Assembly: GCF_020740795.1 (NCBI RefSeq)
Contig: NC_067301.1
Coordinates: 7,020,501-7,084,500 of the forward strand
Reading direction: 5' to 3'
Origin: Apus apus
Lineage: Eukaryota; Chordata; Aves; Apodiformes; Apodidae
DNA: 64,000 bases
Positions within the stretch are counted from its first letter, which is position 1; every line of letters begins with the position of its first letter. The notes under the pieces were generated by a model. The model had not been told where the DNA came from and made no database searches. It was given only the letters and a program-made list of their open reading frames with translations. Below are positions 1 to 22,290 of the stretch, in pieces. The translations under genes were made by a program, and so were the position numbers.

Positions 1-410
1 TGTAACTCCCCTTTGCACCCCCATCACTCTTTATCCCCTTTGCATCCCGTCACCCCCTTTATTCCCCCTTTGAAACCCCTCATCACCCTCCCTTGTCCCC
101 CCTTTTGTGTTCCCCCACTACCCCCTTCTTTCCCCTCTTTACCTCCCCCTTTGCACACCCCCCTCCTTGCATCCTCCATCACCTTCTTTACTCCCCCCAT
201 TGCATCCCCTCACCACCTCCTTTCCCCCCCCCTGCACCCCCCATTTCTGCACCCCCTACTCTCTCCACCCCCTACTCTCTCTCTGCACCTTTGCACCCCC
301 GTCACCCTCTCTATCCCCACTTTTTGCACCCCCTACTCACTCCTCCTTTACACTCCCCATCATCCTCCCTACTCCTTCTTTGCCCCTCTCACCCCCCCCT
401 CCTCTCACCC
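1..410. repeat. C-rich tandem repeat in ALPL intron 9
   Basis: Degenerate units of the type CCCCTTTGCACCCCCCATC fill the whole intron part seen here. The plus strand is almost free of G, so the ALPL transcript would be G-rich. Confidence 0.85.
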
Positions 411-414
411 TCAC

Positions 415-549
415 CTTCAACCAGGAGGAAAAACCCCCGGGGGTTTTTCTGGAGCATCCTGATGGCCACGGCCACCATCTCGGTGAGGGACGGGTCCGTC
501 TGGTTATTCCTGTCCAGCTCATACACCATGTCACCTGGCTCGAAGAGGC
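415..549 (-). CDS. ALPL: ALPL exon 9, calcium-site residues
   Basis: Residues 288-333, 135 nt. It begins [20 protein letters not shown], with F290, E291 and D306 of the calcium site and an N303 sequon, and ends [12 protein letters not shown], where E332 is a metal ligand. Donor GAAG|GTGAGG. It is the last exon before the left edge. Confidence 0.97.
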
Positions 550-2138
550 CTGGGGACAGGGACACTGCTGGGGACAGCCTTTCCCAAAGGGCCCAATCCA
601 GCCCCCCCCCCCCCCCCAGTCTGCACCTGGTGCTGATTCCAGTGTCCCCCCTCCACCCCCAGTGGATCCAAGGGGATGAGATGGGAGCTGAGGATGGGGG
701 GTGCTCTGAATCCTGCTCCCTGGCTGGGCTGGAGAACTGCAGCATGGGCCAGAAAACCCAACACAGCCCTGTTTCCCCCGGTGGGAGGGGGAGAATTGCA
801 CCCCTGGGAGGGAGTAGGAGCATCTTTGGGGAGGTACAGGCATCTCTGAGGAGAGGGGGTAACCACATCCTTGGGGAGGGCGGGGTGGAACAAGCATCCC
901 TTGGAGGTATCTGCATCCCCAGAGGAGGAGCAACACCCGGGGGGCGGGGGAGGGTGTAACAGCATTTCTTGAGGGTACCAGCATCTTGGGGCTGGGTGGG
1001 TGTGTAACAGCATCCCAGGGGTACCAGCATCCCCTGGTACCAGCATCTTTGGGGGGGGGAGGTGTAACTGCTTCCCTTGGGGGAACCAGCATCCTTTGGA
1101 GGGTGCTGCATCCCCGGAGGGGTACCAGCATCACTGGGGGATAACTGGCTCCTCCAGCTGCACCCTGGGCCAGGCCAGGGGATCCCCCAAAGCACCCAAC
1201 GAAGGCAGGGGCACCCTGGGACTCACCCAGGAGGAAATCCACACGGCTGAGGTTGAGTGCCAGCAGGTCCCGCCGGTGCCACACATACCTGGCCTCCTGG
1301 GGACAGGGGACAGCCAGGGTGTCACCTCCCCACCACCCACCACCTCCACCAGCCCTCAGGGCTGCTTTATATCTCCCCTCTCCCCCAGAACATCTCCTTC
1401 AGCCCCACCACCACCAACACGGGAACAGCCTGGTGAGGTTCCAGTGGGGTGATGTGTATGTATCAACCACCTCTCCCCACCAAAAAAAAAATGTCCCTGT
1501 CACCTTGCCGGGGGGCTTGGCATCGTGCCAGGCCTGGACAAGATCCCTGCGATCCAGGCGGGTGCCCCGATGCTTCTCCTCCTGGGGATACTCCACATCA
1601 CTGGCATTTTTGGGGAACATGTATTTCCGCCCACCACCCAAGATCACCTGAAAAGGAAGGGATGGAAAAATGCATTAATTTCCCCCTCCCCTTCCCCCCC
1701 ATTAATTGGGATTTAAACCCATTAATTTTGGGTTTAACAAGGGTGGGAAACCCCGAGGAGGTGGAGCCAGATGTCCAGGAACACCCTGGTGCTGCCACGG
1801 GAGGGAAAAAAGAAACCGGGAGAAAACACCCAAGGAATTTCACCTCGCTGGAAATAACCCTCCATCTCTCCCTATTCATTAAAAAAAAAAAGCACACCAA
1901 AACACAAAAAACCAAACCAACAAAAAAACAAACCCTCCAGGACAAAAATAATCATTTCCAGCAGCAAATTTGCCCTTTTTTTTATATACATGTATATATA
2001 TATATTTTTCTGTGGGGTCCCCGGGTGAACCCGCTGGGCCGGAGCCCCAACCCGCGGCGCTCGCTGTTTGCTTTGGAGCCTGATTTATTTGGCCTCTGGT
2101 ATTTATAACCCAGGAGAGATTTATTTTATTTTTTACCC

Positions 2139-2169
<31 letters not shown>

Positions 2170-5100
2170 CTATTCCCCCTCCCCCTTTCTCTCCAGGCAG
2201 AAGGTGAATTATAAAGCTGCAAAATGCCACCGCCAAAATTATTAAACGAAAAAAATAAAAAGGGGAAAAAAAAAAATGTCCTTTCCCCACTATATAATTA
2301 TTTCCAGCCTGGGACAGAGTTGAAATTATATTAAAGGGAAAAAAAACAGGAGAAGAGGCTATTAAAGAGCTAAATAACAGGCTGAAATGTTTTGCTTTGG
2401 GGCTATTTTGAAGGACAGAAGAGGATTTATTTACAAGGCTGAATTTCTGCGTAAATCCGCAGCGAGGGGCAGAATCAGGGGGGAAATGGAGGGTTTGGGG
2501 TATGGGAAGGATGGGAAAGGAGGGGGATGCTGTGGAGGGGGCTTTGGGTGGGACTAGATGTGATCGTGGTTCCAGCCCTATGTCTGGTGGAGGTCCTGGT
2601 CCCATATCCACCCAAAAGTCCTGGTACCCCACCCATGGGTGGTCCTGGTCCCACATCGGTTGGAGGTTCTGGCTCTGCCACAGTGGGTTGTCCTGGTCTC
2701 ACATTTACTGGCAGCCTGGTTCTGCACCCATGGGTGGTCCTGGTCCCATGTCTCTTAGGGGCTCTGGCTTTGCACCCTTGGGTGGTCTTGGTCCTGGTTC
2801 CACATTTGGTGGTTGTTCTAGCTCTGCATTCATTGGTAGTCCCAGTCCAACATCTTCTGGGGGTCCCCACTCTGCACCTATTGGTGGTCCTGGCCCCATA
2901 TCTACCCATAGTCCTGGTCCTGCACCCATTGGTGGTCTCAGCCACATCTACTGGAGCAGTCCTAGCCTTGTACCCACTCACAGTCCTGGTCCTGCACCCT
3001 TTGGTGATCTCAGCCACATCTACTGCAGCAGTCCTAGCCTTGTACCCACTCACAGTCCTGGTCCTGCACCCTTTGGTGGTTCCAACCCTTCACCCATCTC
3101 TGGTCCTGGTCCCGTATAGCTACCCATGGCCCTGTCCTCACCCCTGGGTGGCTCCAGCCCACATCCCTGGTGGCCTTGTCCCCATCCCTACCTCAATGTC
3201 AGGGATGTTCTCCACCAGCTGCCGGGCGATGTCCCTGCAGCCGCCCTCCAGCGCGTCCGGGGGCATCTCTCCATCCGAGTACCAGTCGCGGTTGGCAGAG
3301 TGAGCGTAGGCGGCGCTGGGCGTCGCGTGGGTCACCCGCGTGGTGGTGACGATGCCCACCGCCTTGCCTGCACCACACATTGGGGGGGTAACAGTGGGAA
3401 TACCCCCAAACCCCACGGCTTCAGCCCATCGCCCGCCAGCCCCTCACCTTCATCCTTGGCCCAGCGGAGGATGGAGGTCACCTCCTGGCCCTTGGTGGTG
3501 TTGCAGCGGTCGCGGGTGACGCCGGCGCTGACGCCCACGGTCCCCTCGTTGGCTTTGACACCACAGAGGTAGGCGGTGGCTGTGCCCGCGCTGTCGGGCA
3601 CCTGAGCGTTGGTGTTGTATGTCTGGGGGGTGGGGAGGAAGATAAATAGACCATCAGCACCATCAGCACCACCACTGGCATCGTCACCATCACTGTCATC
3701 GGCATCACCGCCAACACCTTTGTCATCATCACCACCACCATCACCACCCCTACTATCACCATCACAGTTGTCACCATCACCACCATCACTCCCACCCTGG
3801 GGTTTCATCACCATCATCCCCGACTTGGAGCTCCCCACCTCGTGCTGTCTGGCAGCACTCATCCCACCCGTTCCCCCCCACCTTTTTTCCCCCTTGCCCC
3901 CCCCCCAATTTCACCCCTTTCCCCCCTGAACATGGTCACACGCCATCTCCTTGCTGCACTTTGACACTTTTCACCCTTTCCCAGCCCATTTTCAGGCCAG
4001 CAGAGCGAGGCCACCGTGAGCATCCCCGGCGGGCGCAGGAGCCAGCGGCCGGGAGTCCCGATTTCATAATTAAGCAAAAAAAAAAAAACCCAAACCAAAC
4101 AAAAAAGCTCCTCTTGTTCAGCAAAATGACCGCAGGAGCCGCGGGGGGGGTGGTGGTCCCGGCCCCTCCTGCCCCCCCTCTCGGCCGTTCCCACGGGCAC
4201 CGGCCCAGCTCCCTGCGCCCGCCCCTGACCTCATTCCGGGCTCCCGGTCGATGCCACCCACCCGGCTGTGACCTTGCGGGGGTGTCCCATCCTCTCCCGG
4301 GGGGTGTCCCGGGGGGGCTCACCTTGGCCAAGGCGACGTAGGGGAACTTCTCCATCTCCAGCAGGCTCTCCTCGCCCTGGCGGTTCTGCAGCTGCCCCTT
4401 GAGGATGCGGGCAGCCGTGACGGTGGAGACACCCATGCCTGGGGTACCGGCCAGCCCGGCACCGCGGGGCACGGCTCAGCACGGCACCCTTCGACCCAGC
4501 ACCCACTTCACCCCAACCCCCCATTCATCCCAGCTCCCAGCTGATTGCAAACCAGATTTATTCCAGCACCCGATTTATCACAAACTCAATTTATCTGAGC
4601 ACCCAACTTACTGCAACCCAGACTTAACCACAGCGCCTTGTTCGCTGCAAACCCACTTATCCCAGCACCCAGTTCACTGCAAAACCACTTATCCCAGCAC
4701 CCCATTTATTGCAATCCAGATCTATCCCAGCACCCAACTTATTACAACTCAGATTTAACCCAGCACCCAGTTAATTGCAAACCCAAGTTATCCCAGCTCC
4801 CAGTTCACTACAAACCAGACTTAACCTAGCACCCAGTGTACTGCAAACCCAACTTATCCCAGCACATGGTTTCTGGCAAGCTGAGTTTGCTGCAGCAGTC
4901 AGTTTATCATAGACACAGCGCTTTGCAGCCCCTGATTTATGCAAACCCAGTTTATCCCAGTAGACAGCTTATCCCAGCACCCAGCTTATCCCAGCACCCA
5001 ACTTCTTCTAAACCCAGTTTATCGCAGCAGTTTATCCCAGTACCCAACTTGTTCCAAACCTGATTTGCTGTAGCACCCAATTTATCCCAGCATCCAACTT

Positions 5101-5599
5101 ACTGGAAACCCAGTTTATCCCAGCACCCAGCTCATCCCAGCACCGACATGACTGGAAACCCAACTTGTTCCTAACCCAGTTTATTGCAGCACCCAGTTTA
5201 TCTCAGCACCCAATTTATTGCAAATTCAGTTTATCACTGCACCCACTTTATCACACACCCAATTTATCCTGCCCCTCCCCCCTTAACAGGCACCTCCCGT
5301 CCCCCCACCCCGGGGTGGGTGCCCCCATCTCACCGTCGCCCAGGAACAGGATGAGGTTCTTGGCCACATTCTGGTTGAGGCGCTGGAGCCTCAGAGCCTC
5401 CCGCAGGGTCTCCTGCGCCTGCGCCCGCCAGTACTCGGGGTCCTTCTCCCTCTCTGTGGGGGGGACCGGGCTACATCTCACCCACCAGCACCCACTTTTG
5501 GGGTGCTGAGCCCCCCTCCCCTCAAAACCGTCACCTACCAGGGACCAGCGATGCGGAGCCAAGCTGGGGGAGGAGGAAGAGGAGGAGGAGAGCCTTCAT
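415..5599 (-). CDS. ALPL: Tissue-nonspecific alkaline phosphatase, 5' part (coding exons 2-9; 3' end outside window)
   Basis: Homodimeric, GPI-anchored ectoenzyme that hydrolyses pyrophosphate, pyridoxal phosphate and other phosphomonoesters; needed for bone mineralisation. Eight exons on the minus strand join in frame to 332 codons plus one base: 5539-5599, 5334-5453, 4323-4438, 3448-3622, 3192-3367, 1504-1647, 1227-1296, 415-549. All junctions are GT-AG. A 17-residue signal peptide precedes the mature start LVPE, as in human ALPL. In precursor numbering I see D60, S110 (nucleophile), H171, T173 and E332 of the metal/catalytic site; E235, F290, E291 and D306 of the calcium site; and C139/C201. 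These positions match human ALPL as I know it. The last Zn ligands, crown domain and GPI signal lie in exons 10-12, off the left edge. Identity as ALPL rather than an intestinal-type paralogue rests on sequence and on ECE1/EIF4G3 synteny. Confidence 0.96.
550..1226. repeat. ALPL intron 8 with a degenerate minisatellite
   Basis: About 780-1150 holds many diverged units around the core GGTACCAGCATCCC or GTAACAGCATCCC, 25-35 bp apart. A run of 16 C lies at 602-617. No other feature is seen. Confidence 0.75.
1227..1296 (-). CDS. ALPL: ALPL exon 8
   Basis: Residues 265-288, 70 nt, the size I recall for mammalian exon 8. It encodes [20 protein letters not shown] and then FLLG, a fairly diverged segment of the protein. 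Three AGs lie close together; CCCCAG at 1298-1297 is chosen because it gives 70 nt and keeps phase. Confidence 0.92.
1504..1647 (-). CDS. ALPL: ALPL exon 7
   Basis: Residues 217-264, 144 nt. It encodes [20 protein letters not shown], with an N230 glycosylation sequon and the calcium ligand E235, then [14 protein letters not shown]. The C-terminal part of the exon (HDAKPPGK) is less conserved. Acceptor TTTTCAG, donor CAAG|GTGACA. Confidence 0.96.
1850..2480. repeat. AT-rich segment and poly-T in ALPL intron 6
   Basis: An AT-rich island in otherwise GC-rich DNA, with T26 at 2139-2164, A-runs near 1880 and 2263-2275, and TATATA at 1990-2003. It could be the remnant of a retroposed sequence, but no family is recognisable. 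Confidence 0.6.
2570..3120. repeat. Minisatellite in ALPL intron 6
   Basis: Repeated blocks of CCTGGTCCCATATCTACCCA and CCTGCACCCATTGGTGGT run through the segment. Near its right end a 72-bp unit (starting about 2935 and 3007) is duplicated with very few changes, the youngest part of the array. Confidence 0.85.
3192..3367 (-). CDS. ALPL: ALPL exon 6, metal ligands H171/T173
   Basis: Residues 158-216, 176 nt. The stretch [19 protein letters not shown] carries H171 and T173 (metal-site ligands) and R184; C201, the partner of C139, follows in GGCRDIA. Acceptor GGTGCAG, donor TTGAG|GTAGGG. Confidence 0.97.
3448..3622 (-). CDS. ALPL: ALPL exon 5, catalytic serine
   Basis: Residues 100-158, 175 nt. 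It holds [20 protein letters not shown] with the phosphorylated S110 (mature S93), C119, the N140 glycosylation sequon (NTT) beside C139, and [13 protein letters not shown]. Acceptor CCCCCCAG, donor GAAG|GTGAGG. Confidence 0.97.
3650..3805. repeat. Imperfect CAC/CAT trinucleotide repeat, ALPL intron 4
   Basis: About 150 bp of CACCAT/CATCAC triplets with scattered substitutions. It lies inside the 700-bp intron between exons 4 and 5. Confidence 0.85.
4323..4438 (-). CDS. ALPL: ALPL exon 4
   Basis: Residues 61-99, 116 nt. It encodes [16 protein letters not shown] and then [12 protein letters not shown], both near-identical to vertebrate ALPL. Acceptor CCCCAG, donor CCAAG|GTGAGC. Confidence 0.97.
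4525..5275. repeat. Minisatellite in ALPL intron 3
   Basis: More than twenty diverged units of about 25-35 bp with the core TTATCCCAGCACCCAATTTA followed by TGCAAACCCA. The array fills most of the intron between exons 3 and 4. Confidence 0.9.
5334..5453 (-). CDS. ALPL: ALPL exon 3
   Basis: Residues 21-61. It encodes [17 protein letters not shown] and ends in NLILFLGDG, where D60 is a metal ligand (mature D43). The 120-nt length equals the mammalian exon as I recall it. Acceptor CCCACAG, donor GACG|GTGAGA. Confidence 0.97.
5539..5599 (-). CDS. ALPL: ALPL exon 2, coding part: start codon and signal peptide
   Basis: ATG at 5599-5597 opens a leucine-rich signal peptide ([17 protein letters not shown]) followed by LVP, the conserved start of mature TNSALP. 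The donor is G|GTAGGTG at 5538. The exon probably begins at 5633 after a CCTCCGCAG acceptor; a second AG at 5620-5619 could be used instead, changing only the 5'UTR. Confidence 0.93.
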
Positions 5600-5819
5600 C
5601 CTGCTTGCGGGGCGGGTGCTGGAGAGGAGAGAACTGCGGAGGGAGGGGGACACCCGCCCCGTGCCTCAGTTTCCCCACCGAGACCTTTGCCCCGGGGCTC
5701 GGCAAAGCGTGGATGGGCGGGAAATGTCCTGTGACCTCCCTGGGGACATGCCAGCTGTCCCCCTCCAGCCAGCGGTCACTTTGCTGGCACCAACCCGCGG
5801 CTGGGGGGCAGTGGCACAG

Positions 5820-6590
5820 CCCCCATGTGCGTGTGGCACAGCGGGGTCCCTGTCACATGGCTGGGTCCCCATCGTGTGTCCCTGTCCCCATCGCATGGCC
5901 ATGTCCCATGACTTGTGTATCCCTGTCCCATGTCCATGTCCCCATCTTGTGTCCGTGTCCCCGTCCCATGCCCACATCCCCATCCCATGTCTGTGTCCCC
6001 ATCCAATGCCCAGGTCTCCACTGCCTGTCAGTCCCCATCACATCTGTGTCCCCATTCCATGCCCATGTCCCCATTGCACATCCCCATGCCCATCACACAA
6101 CCCTGTCCCCATCCCCAGCCAGTGTCCCCAATGTCCCCATCGCCTGCCCATGTTCCCGTTGCACATCTGCCCCCCTTGCACACTCATGTCCCCACCCCAT
6201 ACCCATGTCCCCATCACACCTCCATGTCCTTGCTCTACGTCCATGTTCCCACCATTGCCCATGTCCGTATTGCACACCCATGTCCCTGTTGCACGCTTGT
6301 GTCCCCACCACACCACTGTGTTCCCATTGCACACTCATGTTGCCATTGCACCCGTGCCCCCGTTGCACACACGTGTCCCCGCTGCACATCCATGTCCTCA
6401 GCACACCCCGTGTCCCCAAAATACCCCCGTGTCCCTGTTGCACACTTATGTCCCCATCCCCTCCCTGTGTCCCTGCTGCACACCCGTGTCCCCGTTGCAC
6501 ACCAATGTACCCAGCACACCCCGTGTCCCCATCCCCTCCCTGTGTCCCTGTTGCACACTGTCCCCATCACAACCTCGCATCCCCATCTCA
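5820..6590. repeat. Minisatellite in ALPL intron 1
   Basis: Dozens of short units (about 15-24 bp) such as CCCATGTCCCCATTGCACAC and CCATCCCATGTCCATGTC. All six frames stay open over long stretches because of the periodicity, so the open frames here are not genes. Confidence 0.9.
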
Positions 6591-6710
6591 CACCCCCCCC
6601 CGCTGCCCCTTCCCATCCCTCCCCACACCCCCCCCCCCCCACCCCCGCTGCCCAGGGACCCCCCCGACACCCCGGGGATGGCAGCGGTGTCCCTGGGGGG
6701 GGGTCCTTAC

Positions 6711-6783
6711 CGCCGGGGGGACACACGACACACGTACCCGCAGAAACTTGGGTCGCAACACCCACGTCCCTCCTGGGCGGCGG
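6711..6783 (-). other. ALPL: Probable noncoding ALPL exon 1
   Basis: A strong donor, GGCG|GTAAGG at 6710, lies about 1.1 kb upstream of the coding exon and 30-100 bp downstream of a TATA-like motif. Mammalian ALPL also starts with noncoding first exons. The 5' boundary is inferred from TATA spacing only. Confidence 0.5.
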
Positions 6784-6806
6784 GAGGAGGCGGGGGGGAC
6801 CGCGAG

Positions 6807-6816
6807 CCCTTAAATC
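6807..6816 (-). promoter_or_regulatory. TATA-like motif of the ALPL promoter
   Basis: Minus-strand ATTTAAGGGC within a very GC-rich stretch (6780-6860). Its spacing to the proposed exon 1 is right for a TATA-type promoter. Function is inferred. Confidence 0.4.
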
Positions 6817-6839
6817 CCCCCCGCACCGGCCTTCGCCTC

Positions 6840-8530
6840 CTCCTCCTCCTCCCCTTCCTCCACCCTCCCCCCGCTGCCAGCACTGGGAAGGGGGGGGGGG
6901 CGGGGGGCTAGAAAAGGCTACAAACTGGGCTTACTGGTGCCCTCTGCCGGGTTTGACTGGGAGGACTGGGAGGACTGGGCGGACTGGGCTGCATCCATGC
7001 CTGGTTGTGGGTGCTGAGCTGGTCCCGTCCTCAGGCGGGGAGGGGAAAGCGGGGTTCACCCCTGGGGTGTTTTTGCACTGTTTCCACCCAAAATGTGCCA
7101 GCGACAAGAGGGTGAGTTTGCGCTGCGGGTCGTGAGGAGAGGTGGGGGGTGGGGGGGGTGTCAACTCTGCCTCAGTTTCCCCACCCGGGCTCTTGCTGCA
7201 GCCCACGAGTGCGCCCTGCTGGAAACAGCTTTACTGCAGGTCCTACAACAAACAAGGCTTCACCGCCAAGGCAGCAGGATGACCCCCCCCACACACACCC
7301 CTCCCGCCTCAGTTTCCCCTTCTGGGGGGGCGGGGGCGTGGGTCTCCGCGGGGCCGTGGGTGCCTCCCCAGAAGGTGGCGGTCTCAGCCCAAAAATCCGC
7401 TCCCCGAAAGCTTCGGGGTGTCACCGAGGGCGCTCCCTGACCCCCCCTCCCCCCCAGCGCTGCCCCGACACCCCGGGGGTGGGCAGCTCCTGCAGACCCA
7501 AATCCCCCCAGCACCCCTTTTCCCTTCCCCCCCCCGCCCTTTGCATCCCCCCCAGCTCTTGCCCAGCCCAGCGGTTTGTAGCTTCATGGGTGAGATGAGT
7601 GTGTCAGTGCTCAGCCCGCCGCAGCAGCGCAGGGCTCCGGGCTGGGGGCATCTGTCCCGTGTCCTGTCCCCATCTCTGGCACCCCACCTGCTGCGTGACT
7701 CTGGGTGCCTGCCGGTAATGAAAAGCTCATTAACAAGCTCGTTAGCCCGGCACGCAGAAACCCGCGATCCGGGAACTCCAGGCTGCGAGGGCGAGTGCAC
7801 AGACCCCAGAATCCTGCCAGGGGCTGTTACACACCCGTGGGGGGGAGGGGGGCAAGGCTGCGGCCCGGGGGTCGTGCTTGCACTCTTATAAGCTTGCACA
7901 GTTGCCCACTTGTGTGCTTGCAATGTTGCAGGCTTGGCCAATCGGGTGAGCGCACATTTGTGTGCTCGTAGGCTCCCACGCAGCTGCGGGGTTTGCACAC
8001 TTGCACGCGCGTGCACGCTTGCACCGTCTCCCTTGTGAGCGCTTGCAAAGTTGCCTGTGTGTGACCCCTTGCACGACTGCCTGCTGGGCTGTTGCCAAAG
8101 CTGCTCGCACACTCCCTTGCGCAGTTGTACGCTCAAATATTTGCACGAGAGCGTGCTTGCACGAGAGCGTGCTTGCACAATGGGGCCCTTGCAATGTCCC
8201 CTGCCCGCTCGCTGGCAAACTGCGGGCCCGCGGGCTGGCCCGAGTGTGCACTCGCAGGGCTGCACACGCGCAGGGCTGCTCTCTTGCACGTTTGCACGCC
8301 GCCGGGAGAAACGCCGGATCCCGTTGCCAGCGAGTGAGCGGTGGTGATTTATGGGGTGGTGGGGGTCTTCGGGCAGCTGGGGGTGCGAGACATGGAGAGC
8401 CCAAAAAGGGGTCTTAGGCCCCCCCCCGAAAGAGTTAAAGGCGGCGAGCGGGAGGCCCGTCCCCCGCCGCCCATTGGTTTCCCACCCCAGGTACATCCTT
8501 TGCTCGTCACCCTCCGTCACCCTCCGTCGG
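6840..8530. other. Divergent ALPL-ECE1 intergenic interval
   Basis: About 1.7 kb of GC-rich DNA separating the proposed ALPL exon 1 (minus) from the ECE1 1c exon (plus). It holds a short GGACTGGGAGGACT repeat at 6957-6985 and the TTGCAC array at 7865-8310. No coding exon was recognised. Confidence 0.6.
7865..8310. repeat. TTGCAC-based degenerate repeat upstream of ECE1
   Basis: Roughly thirty occurrences of GCTTGCAC, GTTGCA or TTTGCAC spaced 10-20 bp apart, including an exact 15-bp tandem GAGCGTGCTTGCACG-type duplication around 8147-8177. The array ends about 300 bp before the ECE1 1c ATG. Confidence 0.8.
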
Positions 8531-8615
8531 GCCGCGGCGGCGTCACGAGTTGTGCCGGGGCTCAGCGGGCGCTCGCCCCACGGGGGCCGCGGCCGGCGGG
8601 AGCGGGGGGGCAGCC
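8440..8615 (+). promoter_or_regulatory. ECE1: CpG-rich ECE1 1c promoter and 5'UTR
   Basis: A dense CpG stretch with an inverted CCAAT box (ATTGG, 8473-8477) and a CGTCA half-site near 8539, leading directly into the 1c start codon. The transcription start cannot be fixed from sequence. Confidence 0.55.
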
Positions 8616-20916
<12,301 letters not shown>

Positions 20917-22290
20917 TGGGCGCTCCAGGGAACCAGCTGCCGGTTGCTTCATCCTCTGCTGACAGCTGAACTTCCTCTGTCCTTTTGAGAGGCTCAAACC
21001 ACTTCTCCATGCAACGAACTGCCCAGGTCTCAGCCGGAGCAGCGCTCCCGCGTCCCCTGGTATCATCCGAGGTTCGATCCACTGTGAAAACTCCTCATCC
21101 CCTCACTCGTCTGCGAAACCACTTCGATTTGGGAGGGGGGGAGGAGTCTTTTCTTTCCCATGACTGAGGCACGTGTGTCCCTGGGCACTATCCTGTATTT
21201 ACACACGCAGAGCTCCAGCCTGACCCAGTGCTCCGGTCAAATGCCTCTTTTTGGAGGTGATAAAGGGAATGTCGTGACACCGGCGGGTTTGGCTGCGTGT
21301 CCTCAATACACCCGACGTACCTTCCTCTCTCCAAAGATGTGCATGTGAGGAGGGAAAAGATTTTGAGATATATATTTTTAGGGGGGAAATGTATCTATTT
21401 TTTTCATGCGTTGTGGAATACACTGGAAAATTTCAGGGAAAACTAATTCAAAAGTTTGGGTTTTTTTTTTAGTAGAAGATTAGTATATTTATTAATTTTT
21501 TTCTTTTTACTCGGTGTATATGCAGCACCCTGTGAGGGCAGTCCTTTTGTTGAGAAAAGCTGGATGGGGTTGTAGATGCAGGTAGTTGGCTCTGGATCCC
21601 AGGTTTCTCCTGGAGGGACTGTCCTCAGAGGATGCTGATGCGGAAATTTGGGACAGTGGGCTTGGAGACAGGGCTGGAGGATGCTGTGGGTGGCAGAAAG
21701 GTTCTGCTGGGATGCTTCAGCTCCTGGGATTAGCTTTAATTTTGGAGTGCAAAGGGAAAAGTTGCCGTGCCAAAGATGTAAGCAGGGTGGGGATGGTGTG
21801 GGTGAAGCCCCTGGTTCTCCCTCCTGTCCCCTCTGAAGCCAGGTCAGCCACGATTCCCCAGCCCAAAAAGCTTCCCTGGACAAGTGCAGGTGGTTCCTGC
21901 TGCTTCGCTCACTGCCATGCCCAGCCTCTATGCCTGGGAAACTGCAAACCCCAAAATTCACCATGAGCCCCAAACCTCTGTCCCTCCACAGCCAGTTTGG
22001 CACCAGTGTGAGATCTGGCTGGGATAGGGCCAAGGGGCTTCCTTAAAGGTGTGTTTTTTAATACTCTTTTAGCAGTTCTGAGAGAGGAAACAACTGCTGG
22101 TAGTTCAGGTGCTATGTGTTGTCTCATGGAGCACCTTCTTGCTCTGGACAGAAAGCAAAGATGTGGAGGGATTTTTAATATTTATATGTAAAAGGAGAGA
22201 TGGGGGGAGGGATCTTTTGTAACTATTTTTTCACCCTATGTGTGGGACTTATTGTAATTGAGATAATAAATACTTTTTACTGGGTCTGGA
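20917..22290 (+). other. ECE1: ECE1 3'UTR
   Basis: About 1.37 kb of noncoding sequence from the stop to the AATAAA region. The 5' half is GC-balanced; 21350-21510 is AU-rich. The cleavage site is inferred from the poly(A) signal. Confidence 0.75.
22265..22270 (+). other. ECE1 poly(A) signal
   Basis: AATAAA, followed within 30 bp by a GT-rich stretch (TGGGTCTGGAG). It is the first canonical hexamer after the stop in a plausible context. Confidence 0.75.

Noticed and set aside
2502-3303. Gly/Pro/Ser-rich or Val/Leu-rich open frames
   Set aside because: Translations of the intron 6 minisatellite, between two genuine ALPL exons on the other strand.
3660-3800. Possible His/Thr-repeat coding segment
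   Set aside because: The CAC/CAT repeat lies inside ALPL intron 4 and has no splice sites that would include it.
1-6800. Intestinal or placental-type alkaline phosphatase
   Set aside because: Exon sequences and the neighbouring ECE1 and EIF4G3 fit ALPL; the other paralogues sit in a different conserved block.
5503-6911. Open frames of more than 400 codons on the plus strand
   Set aside because: They come from the ALPL intron 1 minisatellite; several frames are open at once and the peptide is a Cys/Pro/His repeat.
21064-21076. tRNA B-box-like GGTTCGATCC in the ECE1 3'UTR
   Set aside because: No matching A box, no cloverleaf around it and no terminator; a chance match.
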